Source: Macrophomina tecta (Eukaryota; Ascomycota; Dothideomycetes; Botryosphaeriales; Botryosphaeriaceae). From it: a DNA stretch of 64,000 nucleotides. Each line of letters opens with the position of its first letter. Within the stretch, counting starts at the first letter, position 1. The position numbers and the translations under genes are program-made. The notes beneath the pieces were generated by a model that searched no databases, was not told the origin of the DNA, and was given only the letters and a program-made list of their open reading frames with translations. The stretch covers positions 1,240,001-1,304,000 of the forward strand of contig JAKSGN010000038.1 of the NCBI GenBank assembly GCA_024180945.1, in the 5' to 3' direction. Shown piece by piece: positions 43,604 to 53,535 of this stretch.

Positions 43604-44546
43604 ATGGGCTCCGTCGTCACTTTCACCCCATCCGTACCAGCAATCTCACAGCTCTCCGCGCTCTTCCCCGCCGACCCCCGCGGCCCCGCATATAGCATTG
43701 CCTACGTGCACGCCGGTGTCACGCTCCTCGCCCTCGGCGCGCACAAGCGCATCCCAGAGCTGTGGCAGCACGTCGCCCGCGCCCACACCCACGACGCCGC
43801 CGCGCAAATCACAGCCGCGACGCGCGTGCGAGAAGGGCTGGTCAAGGCGAGCCCCCTACTCGGCTTCCCGAGAGTGCGTCGCCCCTTCGTGCTTACCCCA
43901 GCAAGGAGTAGTGTGTCAAAAACGCTCACTCGCCGACCAGGCCATCAACGCCCTCGCCGCCCTGCGCGCCGCCGTCCATGCAGCGTCGCCGCCGGATGTC
44001 GCCGCCGCAGTCTACGCGCCCCCGCGCTCTCGCGATTCCTGCCGGGAGCAGAAATGCATAGGGGAACCGAGGCGAGTGGAGGGCCGCGGCGTCCGCCTCT
44101 TCGCCCAGACGTACGGCCAGCACGCGGCGCGCGTGCAGAAGAACCTCGACGCCATCTCGGGCGACGCGCTGGGCGGTTTTGCGGTGGAGTGTATCTACGG
44201 GGAATTGTTGGCGGAGGAGCGCTTGTTGGACGCGAGAGAGAGCGCGGCGTTGGTGTTCGTGGCGTGTGTGGCGGCGGGAGCCGGGCCGCAGGCGAAGGGG
44301 TGAGTTCGGATCTCCTTTTCTTTTTTTTTTTTTCTTCCTTCGCCCTTTTTCTTTTTTGTGAGTCTTTTTTTGAGTATGGTTTGCTGATGGCGCGTGGGCA
44401 GACATATGTATGGGGCGAGGAATTTGGGGAATTCGGGCGAGGAGATTGCAGCGGCGGTGGAGGTGGTGAGGAGGGTGGCAGAGGGGTTGCGGATGGAGGT
44501 GGATTGGGAGGAGATGGAGTTTTTGGAAAAGGTGAGGGATTGGTAG
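43604..44546 (+). CDS. carboxymuconolactone decarboxylase / AhpD-like protein
   Basis: Three exons: 43604-43873, 43941-44299 and 44402-44546 give 257 residues starting MGSVVTFTPS. The exon 2/3 join reads VFVACVAAGAGPQAKGHMYGARNLGNSGEEIAAAVEVV, which is the helical core of the CMD family with its catalytic-type His in GHMYG. The family acts on lactones in aromatic breakdown or as alkylhydroperoxidase-like antioxidants. No CxxC is present, so a peroxidase-type thiol pair is unlikely. The N-terminal ~150 residues, including a long helix (LVKASPLLGFPRAINALAAL), fit fungal members of similar length. The middle of exon 2 (around SREQKCIG) may hide another intron. Localisation is probably cytosolic or peroxisomal; I see no clear targeting signal. 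Confidence 0.75.
43874..43940 (+). other. intron 1 of the CMD-like gene
   Basis: A 67-nt phase-0 intron with donor GTGCGT, acceptor GACCAG. It joins LLGFPR to AINALAAL. Confidence 0.72.
44300..44401 (+). other. intron 2 of the CMD-like gene
   Basis: A 102-nt phase-2 intron with donor GTGAGT, long T-rich tracts, branch TTGCTGATG and acceptor GGGCAG. The join gives GPQAKG-HMYGARN. Confidence 0.8.
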
Positions 44547-45613
44547 GGAAGGAGCGGTTGCGAGGTATGGTTGATGTTGGTTGAGAGAGGGATGTAGGCC
44601 AAGTTGGTAAGGTTATGGTGGATACTGGGGTCGTCTACTGGCCAGTTGCAGCGCTAGAAACGCCGAAGCTAATTCTGCTAGTCACTTTCGGCTGCAGGAC
44701 TCAACTGTATCGTATCAGATATTCCAGTATGGCAGAAATCTAGTCCTAAAATTCGCAGAATTGTCTCGGGCACGAAATTTTTGCCGAACAGGGTCGTGAA
44801 GCCTGAAGCTGTATCCGTAGAACGTCTGGGTACCTAGCGTATCATCAATTCCGCGGTAAGGTAGGCAACAATGATGGTTGTGTGAGAGAAGGAAGCTGTC
44901 TTCTTTTCGCCTTGCCAATGCCCTCGTTTCGAGCGGGCATGGAGCAAGAAGCGTTATCTAGCAGTTGCTCAAAATTCGTATCTTTACCAATTCGGTTTGT
45001 TCAGGCGCACAGCTTGACTCCCGATGCTGACTCGCTCAGGCGAATATCTTCGGAAATGGTCTCGGCCATAAGATATGCTGCGCCGCATGAAGGGACGGCG
45101 ATACCGGCAGGTTCCTGGGGAGCAGAGGCCAAGACGGATATTGCCCCGGGTTCGTCAATCCAAGATGCGATTACCCAGATTTAAGGATTCCAGAGACATG
45201 GACAAACGGCTGGAGATAAGACAGGTATGGATGATTACGTCTCCTCGACGGGCGGATCTGTCGCGCTGACCGGGGGTGTATGCAGGCACGGGCGATCTGG
45301 TGGCTCTGCCCGGGACACAGTAAACGGACTAGGCCACGATAAGCAGGTAATTACCATCGGGCCCGCCCGACCAAAGCACGTGGGGTAGAGCGGTCGCTGT
45401 AGGTCAATCCAGCTTCTTGACTCGCTTCCGCTCCCAGCTTGAACCTTCCCTGCCAACCTCTGTTGAATAAAATGCCAGCTCTCGCCGCACTGTCTCCTGG
45501 CGACTGCGCCGTCTTGCCGTCCTCTTCCCGCCGCCCTCGTCCTCCCTCGTTCCCAGCAGGCTGAGTTGCCGGCAGAGGCCCATCCACCCTTTGCTCGAAG
45601 CATCACCGCCGCC
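44547..45613. other. intergenic region, no gene supported
   Basis: Between two plus-strand genes. The last 130 bp upstream of 45614 are CT-rich, as for a fungal core promoter. Open frames in the rest overlap and carry no recognisable motif. Confidence 0.4.
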
Positions 45614-47841
45614 ATGCGCTTCTCCGCAACTGTCGCCGCCGCCGCGGCTTCATTCGCCAGCACTGCGCTGGCTTGCGCTGAAGATGGGCACAGCTGCTAC
45701 GGTCCCCAGAACGACGTCGTCCTCACCCGCCAGGTCAAGCGCATGCAGCCCGAGTCCAGCAATGCCACCAGCGGTCCCAAAGCGCCTCTCGAATGGGGCC
45801 AGCTCAACTTTCTCCAGACGACCGACACCCACGGTTGGCTCGAGGGCCACCTGAAGGAGCAGAACTACGGCGCCGACTGGGGAGACTACGTCTCCTTCAC
45901 CACCGCCATGAAAAAGAGGGCGCGCGACCTCGGCGTCGATCTGCTCCTCATCGACACCGGTGTAAGCTTACACTGCACCACCCTACGTGCCGTCCGTGCC
46001 GAGCGATGCCCTGCTAACGCGTCGTGTGTGTGTGTGCCACAGGACTTGCATGACGGTGCTGGTCTTTCGGACGCTACCGATCCGAACGGTCTGCTGTCGA
46101 ACCCTATCTGGGAGAACATCGACTACGATCTGCTGGCCATCGGCAACCACGAGTTGTACGTGACTGAAATTGCCTACGAGCACTTCAACCAGTTTGCCAA
46201 GGTCTACGGCGACCGCTACGTTACCTCCAACGTTCAGATCGTGAACCCCTCGACTGGCCAGTTCGAGTACATTGGCAGCCAGTACCGCTATTTTACTACC
46301 GAGCAAGGTATGGGGCCATCCTTCCTAAGGGCACTGCCCGCCCAATGACGTCTCGTTACACGCTAACATGGGTTTGGTGGACAGGCCTCCGCATCATGGC
46401 CTTCGGCGTTCTGTTTGACTTTACAGGCAACTCTAACGTTTCCAAGGTGATCAAGGCTGCCGACCTTGTCCAGGAGGCTTGGTTCAAGGATGCTGTCAAC
46501 CACGAGGGTGTTGACATGTTCATTCTGCTGGGCCACAACGCTGCCCGCCCCACGGATTCCACCAGCACCATGGGCACTGTCTACAGCGCCATTCGCAGCG
46601 CCAGGCCTGACATTCCCATCCAAATTTTCGGTGGCCACACCCACATCCGTGATTTCGTCGTCTACGACAACAAAGCCACCGGTATCGAGTCTGGGCGTTA
46701 CTGCGAGACTCTTGGCTGGCTTTCTATTACCGGCATTGAGGGCCAAGGCAATAGCACCTACAAGGCCAAGCAGCCCGAGGGCCTTCCTGCCCCTACCCGT
46801 GCCGCTGTTTCGGTGAACGGCACCTCTGCCAACAGCACCCTGCCGACGTCCACCAGCCCCTCTACCCTTCGCTACTCCCGCAGGTACCTTGACTGGAACC
46901 GCTGGACGTTTGCCTACCACGCTGTCGGCAGCCAGAACAACCCCTTTGATACACAGCATGGCAAGGCCGTCAGTGCTACCATCACCGGTGCTCGCACTCA
47001 GCTCAATCTGAGCTCCATCATCGGCTGCGCTCCCCAGACCTGGTGCATCGACTGCAAGCCCTTCGGCGATCCTGGCAACATCTACACTCTTCTCCGCGAG
47101 GCCATCGCCACCGTCCTTGTCAACGAATCGCGCGCTGATGTCCCCCGCGTCATCTTCATCAACACCGGCAGTGTCCGCTTCGACCTCGTCCAGGGGCCCT
47201 TCACTCTCGACGACTCGTACATCGTTTCGCCCTTCACCAACACCATCCGCTATATTCCCGACGTGCCCTACGAATACGCCTCGCAGGTTCTGGACATCAT
47301 GAACGCCGGCCCGTACCAGAAGCGCTCGCTCGACAACGACGCCCAGCTCTCTCGCCGCAGCCTCGGTTTTACGCCGCTCGTCCCGTCTCTCCAGGACGAG
47401 CCGTGCGTCGACCCGCACGTCTCCCGCTCGCCCCTGCACGGGCGCTCATTCCAGAGCGGCCGCCTCCTCCGCCGCCAGGAGTACACTGCCTCTACTCCCG
47501 GCTACGTCACCTCCGACGACTTCGGCACCGATGGCGATGATACGCCCCACACCGCTATCCCGGCATACGATCTGCCCATCGACGTCCAGGCTAACGCGTC
47601 TTTTCCTGATGACGGTAGCGCCCCGGAGACGGTGGATGTTGTTTACCTTGATTTTATCGGGGATTATGTGATCAGTGCGTTGAATGAAGCGGGTGGCGAG
47701 TTTGATACTAGCGATACTGCGAGCTATATGCCCGAGTCATTCACGAGTAATATGTATTTGCCCGAGTATGCGCGGATCGCATGGCAGGAGAATATTGAGG
47801 ACTGCCCGGTCGGGCAGGGGGTTGGGTTCGATAAGAGGTAG
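45614..47841 (+). CDS. secreted calcineurin-like phosphoesterase / 5'-nucleotidase-like protein
   Basis: Exons 45614-45961, 46043-46307 and 46385-47841 give 689 residues. The signal peptide is MRFSATVAAAAASFASTALA. Metal-binding motifs of the calcineurin-like fold follow in order: LQTTDTHGWLEGH, LLIDTGDLHD, LLAIGNHELY, ILLGHNAARP and QIFGGHTHIRD. A 5'-nucleotidase-type C-terminal half follows, with RVIFINTGSVRFDL and FTLDDSYIVSPFTN. It has several N-glycosylation sequons (NATS, NSTY, NGTS, NSTL). This fits fungal secreted Ser/Thr-phosphatase or nucleotidase-like proteins of the cell surface; the substrate is unknown. Introns are 81 nt (a multiple of three, open when unspliced) and 77 nt. The first ATG in this frame with a signal peptide is 45614. 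Confidence 0.88.
45962..46042 (+). other. intron 1 of the phosphoesterase gene
   Basis: An 81-nt phase-0 intron with donor GTAAGC and acceptor GCCACAG. It lacks in-frame stops and is a multiple of three, so it is easily retained in a naive translation. Removing it restores LLIDTG-DLHDGAG. Confidence 0.85.
46308..46384 (+). other. intron 2 of the phosphoesterase gene
   Basis: A 77-nt phase-1 intron, donor GTATGG, branch CGCTAACATG, acceptor GGACAG. It joins YFTTEQ to GLRIMAFGVLF. Confidence 0.88.
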
Positions 47842-49674
47842 TGGGCGGTTGCATGTGTGTGATGACGATGATGACGATGATGACGCATGGCGGCGGTGTT
47901 GGTTGTTGGAGCAGTATATTGTAATAATAAAAAGCGGCACTCTGTATGAGTACCGAACAATGAGTACAGCCATGAAGTTCCTCGAGGGTTCGGCGATTCT
48001 TTGTGAAGGTTTGCTTGATCGCCTGCCAAACGTTCACAGTATTCGTCCTTGCGTCAACGGTGCATTAAGTGCACACATAACTCCTCCAGGATGCATCCAC
48101 TTACGGTTACCTACGCTTCCTCTGACAGCACCCAGGTCTCTTGCCCCACCCATCCTGCGTCCTAGACATAAATACCTTCTTGCTGTAGTACAACGACTTG
48201 GTATTCTTCTCCACCAGTATCAGGCGCTATGACCCCACGACCGAAGCCCCTGCCCAAATTCATACCGGGGAAGATATCGATACTGCCCTGTCCGGAAAAG
48301 CTTCATTGCCTTGCCAAGTGCTCAGTCCCTGATGGTCTTGCCAATCGTAGTCTTTGTTGCTCGACAGAGTCGGATTGTCTTTACAGAACTGGCGGAGGGC
48401 ATGTCCGGAGAAGAGGGAGAGAATGAAGAGATAAGACAGGGATGCATTCGTCCTACAGGTGGAGCACCTGGTCAGGGTTAAGCCTTACGTCCGCTCATTT
48501 CATTTCTGTCGAGGCTATTCCATACCCATATGCTCCGTAAGATAACCGGCTTTGCCTACTTGATACTGCATACGTGTCTCCTTGAGCTCGATATTACCCA
48601 GCAAGATTACCGGAGATTGGAACGCTTCTAAGTCGTTTATGTTATAGAGTGCTCTCCGGATGGGGTCCGGAAGACTCGAGGTGTAAGAGTGGCCCAAAGC
48701 CGCATGTCAAAACTGTGAGCAACACAGGTATCTGGCTGCTTGGGAAATTGCAATAGATTCTCACGGCTGGGTCGACTAGTGGGCCAGCTGTAGATTCCGT
48801 GCGTGAGCCGTAACCTTAGTGGAGCTCGATGCAAGGCTGGGGCGTTTTGCGGTACTACAACTGACACCGATCGGAGTCAAGCGCAGGAGGACCCATTACA
48901 TCATCAATGGATTTAAGAATCAATTTCAATGAACAGAGGTCTTCATAGGCAGAGCACGATGTCAGCAATATATTTTGCCAATGTACGGGACAGCTCTGCC
49001 AGCAAACACGTGCCTTTTACCCTTCAAACCACTATGACGGAGGGCAAACCCGCCGGTCCAGTTGCGGCGGCGATTTGAAGGCCGGACTGAAGCTGAAGCC
49101 CTTTGACAATCGTTTCCTATAATTCAATCGAATTGTCAGGGAGCGCGGCGGTATGTGGCAGTGTCGGACCTGGAGCACCCCTGGGCCGGGGATATATGAG
49201 GCTTGTTCAAAGTTTCGAACAAGACAGACCGTAAGTTAAAGACACCTACCCATATCTCTAAAAAAGGAAAAAAAAAAAAAAAAAAAGGAAAGAAAAGGAA
49301 AAAGAAGACTCGTGGAGCTGGGAAAGACTTCGAGCACTCTTTTTCAGCTCAAAGTTGAGTTTGTGCTCATCCTGCAAGCGATATTCTGGATCCATCAACT
49401 TCGGCGAGGGCTGCACGTGCTCTACTAAATGAGCTCCGAGGTCTGAAATAGTAGAGAAGTATTCGAGCCACGAATAAGGAAACCATTCGTCAGAGCCGGC
49501 CAAAGCCCACAAGGATGATGTCACACTTACGCGGAAGAGATTCCGCGGCGGACAATCAGGTGCAGCGGGGTAACAACGCGTCCCCGCAGTCGCAGCTGAA
49601 GCTTACTATTACACCATCAACGCAGCAATTGATGTGATACGTCCCCTATAATCACTCCCTTCTTCCTACGATTG
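47842..49674. other. intergenic stretch with simple repeats, no gene supported
   Basis: A GATGAC/GATGATGAC tract lies at about 47861-47886 and an A-rich tract at about 49261-49310. A minus-strand frame at 49258-49524 (88 codons, from a real ATG) ends in a Phe run coded by the A/G tract and is unconvincing. Confidence 0.4.
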
Positions 49675-51026
49675 ATGTACTCTATCTCTTGTTGCGCGAC
49701 GGCTCTTCGAAAGACCCTTTTTCACCCAAATCTGACATCGCGCATCACCGCGCGCAGCTTCGTCGGCATCACCACCATGAGCGGCAGCACAGTGCACAAG
49801 CCAGGAACAGACGACGGGTGGCACGGAGTCATTGCTCCTGACACCCAGTTCCCTCCCGAAAAAGGCCGCTACCACCTCTACATTGGTGAACTCGCATCCG
49901 CGTGTCCCGCAGCAACTGATTCGGACTTCCGCTGACGCGCACTCTGCGCAGGCCTCTTCTGCCCCTTCGCGCACCGCGCGAACCTCGTGCGTCATCTGAA
50001 GGGCTTGACCGACATCATCGACCTCTCCATCGTGAAGCCGTATCCCAAGGGTAACGAGAAGGGCTGGCCAGGCTGGAGGTTCCCCAAGACAGACGACGAA
50101 TACCCGAACGCGACCGTAGACAAGCTCTTTGGCAGCGAGTATCTGCATGAGGTGTACTTCCGGGCGGATAAGGAGTACAAGGGCAGGTACAGCGTGCCGT
50201 TGCTCTGGGATACCAAGACGCAGACGGCTGTGAACAACGTGCGGCTTCCAAGATATCTTCCACTGAGAACCTGGGCCGTGCTATGAGGAAGGGCTGACTG
50301 GACGGTTCCACAGGAGAGTGCTGAGCTGCTCCGCTGGCTCCCGACCGCCTTCAACGACTTCATCTCGCCCGACCGCGCAAAGCTCGACCTGTACCCCTCT
50401 CACCTCCGCTCCGAGATCGACTCCATCTCTGAATGGATGCAGCGGGACCTCAACACTGGCGTATACAAGGCGGGCTTTGCCCCAAACCAAGAGCTCTACG
50501 ATAAGAACCTCCCGGCGATATTCGCCTCCCTGAACAAGCTGGAGGAAATCGTGCACAAGAACGGCGGCCCGTACATCCTAGGCAAGGAGCTGACGGAGCT
50601 GGACCTGCGGGCATATGCGACAATCGTGCGGTTTGATACCGTCTACGTGCAGCACTTCAAGTGCAACCTGGGCACTATCCGCCACGATTACCCTGTCCTG
50701 AACAATTGGCTGAAAAATCTGTATTGGAATGTTGAGGGGTTCAAGGAATCCACCGACTTCAAGCATATCAAGGAAAATGTGAGTACTCCTCCACGGGCTT
50801 GTGCGAAGATAATTAAACAGCATTTTGCATGCACGGGCTTCTCCGCTGCGAAGACTGACCAAGAACGCGTGCCTAGTATACCAAGAGCCACTACGATATC
50901 AATCCCAAGGCCATCACTCCCATGGGTCCTTTTCCGGACGTCGAGGAAGGTGTCGAGGATTTCAGCAAGCTGAAGCCAGGGAAGGTCCGTCATCCAGCTG
51001 TGCTGGACTATCAATCGAAGCTGTAG
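49675..51026 (+). CDS. glutathionyl-hydroquinone reductase (ECM4/GTO-type glutathione transferase)
   Basis: Exons 49675-49885, 49952-50238, 50314-50778 and 50877-51026 give 370 residues. The catalytic Cys lies in LFCPFAHRANLVRHLKGL (about residue 74). The fold continues with SVVKPYPKGNEKGWPGWRF-type text, EVYFRADKEYKGRYSVPLLW, and the C-terminal ILGKELTELDLRAYATIVRFD, then HYDINPKAITPMGP. These are markers of the ECM4/xi-class enzymes, which reduce glutathionyl-hydroquinones. Residues 1-34 (basic, Ser/Thr-rich) precede a second Met at 49777 (MSGSTVHK); they may be a mitochondrial presequence, or 49777 may be the true start (336 residues). Introns are 66, 75 and 98 nt. Confidence 0.88.
49886..49951 (+). 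other. intron 1 of the ECM4-like gene
   Basis: A 66-nt phase-1 intron, donor GTGAAC, branch GCTGACGC, acceptor GCGCAG. It joins HLYIG to LFCPFAHR, just before the catalytic Cys. Confidence 0.85.
50239..50313 (+). other. intron 2 of the ECM4-like gene
   Basis: A 75-nt phase-0 intron, donor GTGCGG, branch GCTGACTGG, acceptor CCACAG. The join reads TQTAVNN-ESAELLRW. Confidence 0.8.
50779..50876 (+). other. intron 3 of the ECM4-like gene
   Basis: A 98-nt phase-0 intron, donor GTGAGT, branch ACTGACC, acceptor GCCTAG. It joins KHIKEN to YTKSHYDINPK. Confidence 0.85.
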
Positions 51027-51552
51027 GGAGTCGAAACACCATTGGACTTTGGAGGGAACAAGCAGAGCTATGGCTCGTATTACGGCACATCTGTGTATGA
51101 CTAATAATATGCTCACGCCGAAAAGAGAAGGCGACGGACGGACTCCGGCAAAACGGACTTGTCCAAGTTTGACCGGACGTGACGAAAATTGCAACTCGGT
51201 TCCTCAGCGCCAAGAATGCCAATACAGCTATCTCGCTACATAGAGCATATTTCCCCGAGAGCAAGACCAATTAGTTGACATGGATGTACGTGCGGCGAGG
51301 CAAACACCGCGGGAAAAAAAAGAGTTCCACTGTTGCCCCAGCGCGGACACTATGGTGCATAGTTTTGACCGTTAAAGATGCCAATCCGCCTCAGCGATAC
51401 CGTTTTGGCAGACGCTTCACACTGCTGTCCCTCTTTAAACACTCGCCTAGGTTCTATTGGCCAAGATGGCGTCAAGGTCGTGGAGTTACCAGCTAAAAGG
51501 TGACAAATGAATGTGTACTGTAATGCTAGCGGACGTCTGACGGTTGCCAGTG
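51027..51552. other. intergenic region upstream of the FEN2-like gene
   Basis: Between the ECM4-like stop and the permease start. No gene is seen. It is the likely promoter region of the permease gene. Confidence 0.45.
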
Positions 51553-53535
51553 ATGTTCCTTGGTGATGTATCCAAATCAAAGGAAGAAAGACGGTTGGTC
51601 CAAAAACTAGGTGGGTCTTGATCTTCCCGCTCTTTCTAGCCACGATTGACAAGGATTGGCAGATCTGTTCGTTCTCGTAAGCATTCGATCCGACGATGTC
51701 ACAGAGGAAGAAGAAGGGCTGACGTTTCCAACCAAGACGTACTGTTGCTTAAGTTATTTCTTCAATTACCTTGGTAAGGCTGGGATTTTATGGCTTGAGT
51801 TGCTTTAAGCTTATCGTATGCCACCAGATCGCGCCGCATTCGCAAATGCATACGTTCGTGGCCCATTCCCGACCAATCAGAAGTCACATTACTCATGCAC
51901 AAACGAACAGGTAGCCGGGCTGAAGGAAGATGTTGGTTTGCATGGCGCGCAATATAATGTTCTTCTTTCTATGATGACGGCCGGGTATGGCTGATCAGTA
52001 CTCATCTTTGTGCTCACCGGTCTGCTAATGCTCTTTCAGATACGTCATCGCCCAGATTCCGCATGGCATCGTCATCCAAAAGATTGCTCCTCGCATATGG
52101 CTACCTTCTATGGTAGCCCTTTGGGCGGGGTTGACCATGTGTACCGCCGCTTGCAAGACGTACGAGCAGATGTGTGTCGTTCGATTTTTTCAGGGTATGG
52201 CTGAGGCAAGCACGTATTGCGGAACGATGTATATCATGGGGTCGTGGTAGTAAGTACACCGCGAAGTACATAAACCAGCCGCTGCGTACATACGTGCTGA
52301 CAATCAACTCTATTGGAACAGTAAGGCTCAAGAAATTGCGAAGAGAACCGCCATTTTCACTGCCGTTGGCCAGGCGGGAAGCATGTTCGCGGGCGCAATG
52401 ATGACGGCAATCCATGAGACCATGGACGGATATGCTGGACTTCCCGGCTGGAAATGGGTGTTTTTAATCGGTAAGCTTCAGAACCGTGCCATATGTATAA
52501 CCACTGACCACTGGAAGATGGCATCATTACCCTCCCTGTTGCCGTTGCTGGATTCGTTTGCTTCCCTGACATCCCCGAGAAGACCAAGGCCCAGCTATAC
52601 AGCCTCAAGGAAAAGGACATCAAACTCGCCATCGATCGCCTGCCGCCCAAGAAAAAGGACGCCCACAACATCGCTCCGCTCTCGCTCATGAAGCGCATCC
52701 TCGGGCAACCGCACTTGTACGCCATCCCTCGCTCCCCCTACCCGACCTCCCCCATTACTAACAAGCAATCCCCATGAAGCTACATCCTCGGTGTCTTCTC
52801 TATCGTTACCGGCGCCCTCGAGGCCTACTGCGTCCAATCTCTCTTCCTCCTCTGGCTCAAGTACCACAAATCGGACTACACCTCCGCGCAAATCACGACC
52901 TACCCTCTCGGCGTGCAAGCCGTCGCCATCGTCTCCAACATCGCCGCCGCCATGTACATCGACGCCACCGGGCACCGCCTGCCCATCGGCATCCTCTCCG
53001 CCGCCCTCCAGCTACTCGTCGCCGTCCTCCTGCTCGTGCCGAGCCTCCCCGCCGCTGCCACTTTCTTCGCGTTCTATCTCGCCGGCACCAGTTACATGGT
53101 CAATCCGCTGCTATTTGGGTGGGCGAATGTTATTCTCAAGAGGAGTGGTGATGAGGCGGCACGGAGCGTGGTGCTTTATTGGATGAATGCGGTGCAGAGT
53201 ACGCTGTATACATTTTGGGGAATCGCGCTGTATCCGGCCAATGAGGCGCCGTATTGGCGCAAGGGCGGAATTGCGATGTGTGTTGTCTGTGTCGTGTTGG
53301 CGGGGATGCTGTGGGCGGTTAAGTGGGTGAGTGGCTGATGCTTTTACTCTGCTCCCCTCCTGATTTCTTTGTGCTCTGTGCGAGTGCTGACGATGGAGGG
53401 CAGCTTGATAGGAAGTCGATTAAGGAGCAGCTGGTGGTCGGTGCAGGTGAGGAAGTCGAGGGAGAGGTGGAGGAGAAGGAAGATACTGAGGTCACGCAGG
53501 TTAAGGTTCGGACAGAGGGCGGGGAGAAGTGTTAA
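51553..53535 (+). CDS. MFS permease of the FEN2/DAL5 (anion:cation symporter) type
   Basis: Ten exons: 51553-51610, 51663-51676, 51737-51773, 51828-51853, 51911-51984, 52040-52249, 52322-52470, 52518-52716, 52780-53326, 53404-53535 (481 residues). The start MFLGDVSKSKEERRLVQKL leads to transmembrane 1, DLFVLTYCCLSYFFNYLDRA. Then come YVIAQIPHG, the conserved FFQGMAEASTYCGTMYIMGSWY, GWKWVFLIDGIITLPVAVAGF, FPDIPEKTKAQ, and LYWMNAVQSTLYTFWGIALY near the end, with a Glu-rich C-terminus. This is the yeast FEN2 (pantothenate), DAL5 (allantoate) and TNA1 (nicotinate) group; the substrate is undecided. The nine introns are 49-77 nt. The gene is by far the most intron-rich here. Exon 2 is only 14 nt. 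Intron 51854-51910 is a multiple of three and could be retained. Confidence 0.8.
51611..51662 (+). other. intron 1 of the FEN2-like gene
   Basis: 52 nt, donor GTGGGT, acceptor TTGGCAG, phase 1. It joins LVQKL to the micro-exon DLFVL. Confidence 0.6.
51677..51736 (+). other. intron 2 of the FEN2-like gene
   Basis: 60 nt, donor GTAAGC, branch GGCTGACG, acceptor ACCAAG, phase 0. It joins DLFVL to TYCCLSYFF. Confidence 0.65.
51774..51827 (+). other. intron 3 of the FEN2-like gene
   Basis: 54 nt, donor GTAAGG, acceptor CCACCAG, phase 1. It completes NYLDRAAF. Confidence 0.8.
51854..51910 (+). other. intron 4 of the FEN2-like gene (multiple of three)
   Basis: 57 nt, donor GTTCGT, acceptor CGAACAG, phase 0, no stop inside. 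Removing it gives NAY-VAGLKEDVGLHG, which suits the family better than the 19-residue insert. Confidence 0.6.
51985..52039 (+). other. intron 5 of the FEN2-like gene
   Basis: 55 nt, donor GTATGG, branch GCTAATG, acceptor CTTTCAG, phase 2. It joins MMTAG to YVIAQIPHG. Confidence 0.8.
52250..52321 (+). other. intron 6 of the FEN2-like gene
   Basis: 72 nt, donor GTAAGT, branch GTGCTGACAA, acceptor GGAACAG, phase 2. It joins IMGSWY to KAQEIAKRT. Confidence 0.82.
52471..52517 (+). other. intron 7 of the FEN2-like gene
   Basis: 47 nt, donor GTAAGC, branch CACTGACC, acceptor TGGAAG, phase 1. It joins WKWVFLI to DGIITLPV. Confidence 0.8.
52717..52779 (+). other. intron 8 of the FEN2-like gene
   Basis: 63 nt, donor GTACGC, branch TTACTAACAA, acceptor CATGAAG, phase 2. 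It joins ILGQPHF to YILGVFSIV. Confidence 0.78.
53327..53403 (+). other. intron 9 of the FEN2-like gene
   Basis: 77 nt, donor GTGAGT, acceptor GGGCAG, phase 0. It joins LWAVKW to LDRKSIKEQ. Without it a premature TGA follows soon. Confidence 0.8.

Noticed and set aside
49258..49524. 88-codon minus-strand frame ending in a Phe run
   Set aside because: The C-terminal Phe/Ser run is the translation of an A/G simple-sequence tract; no family resemblance.
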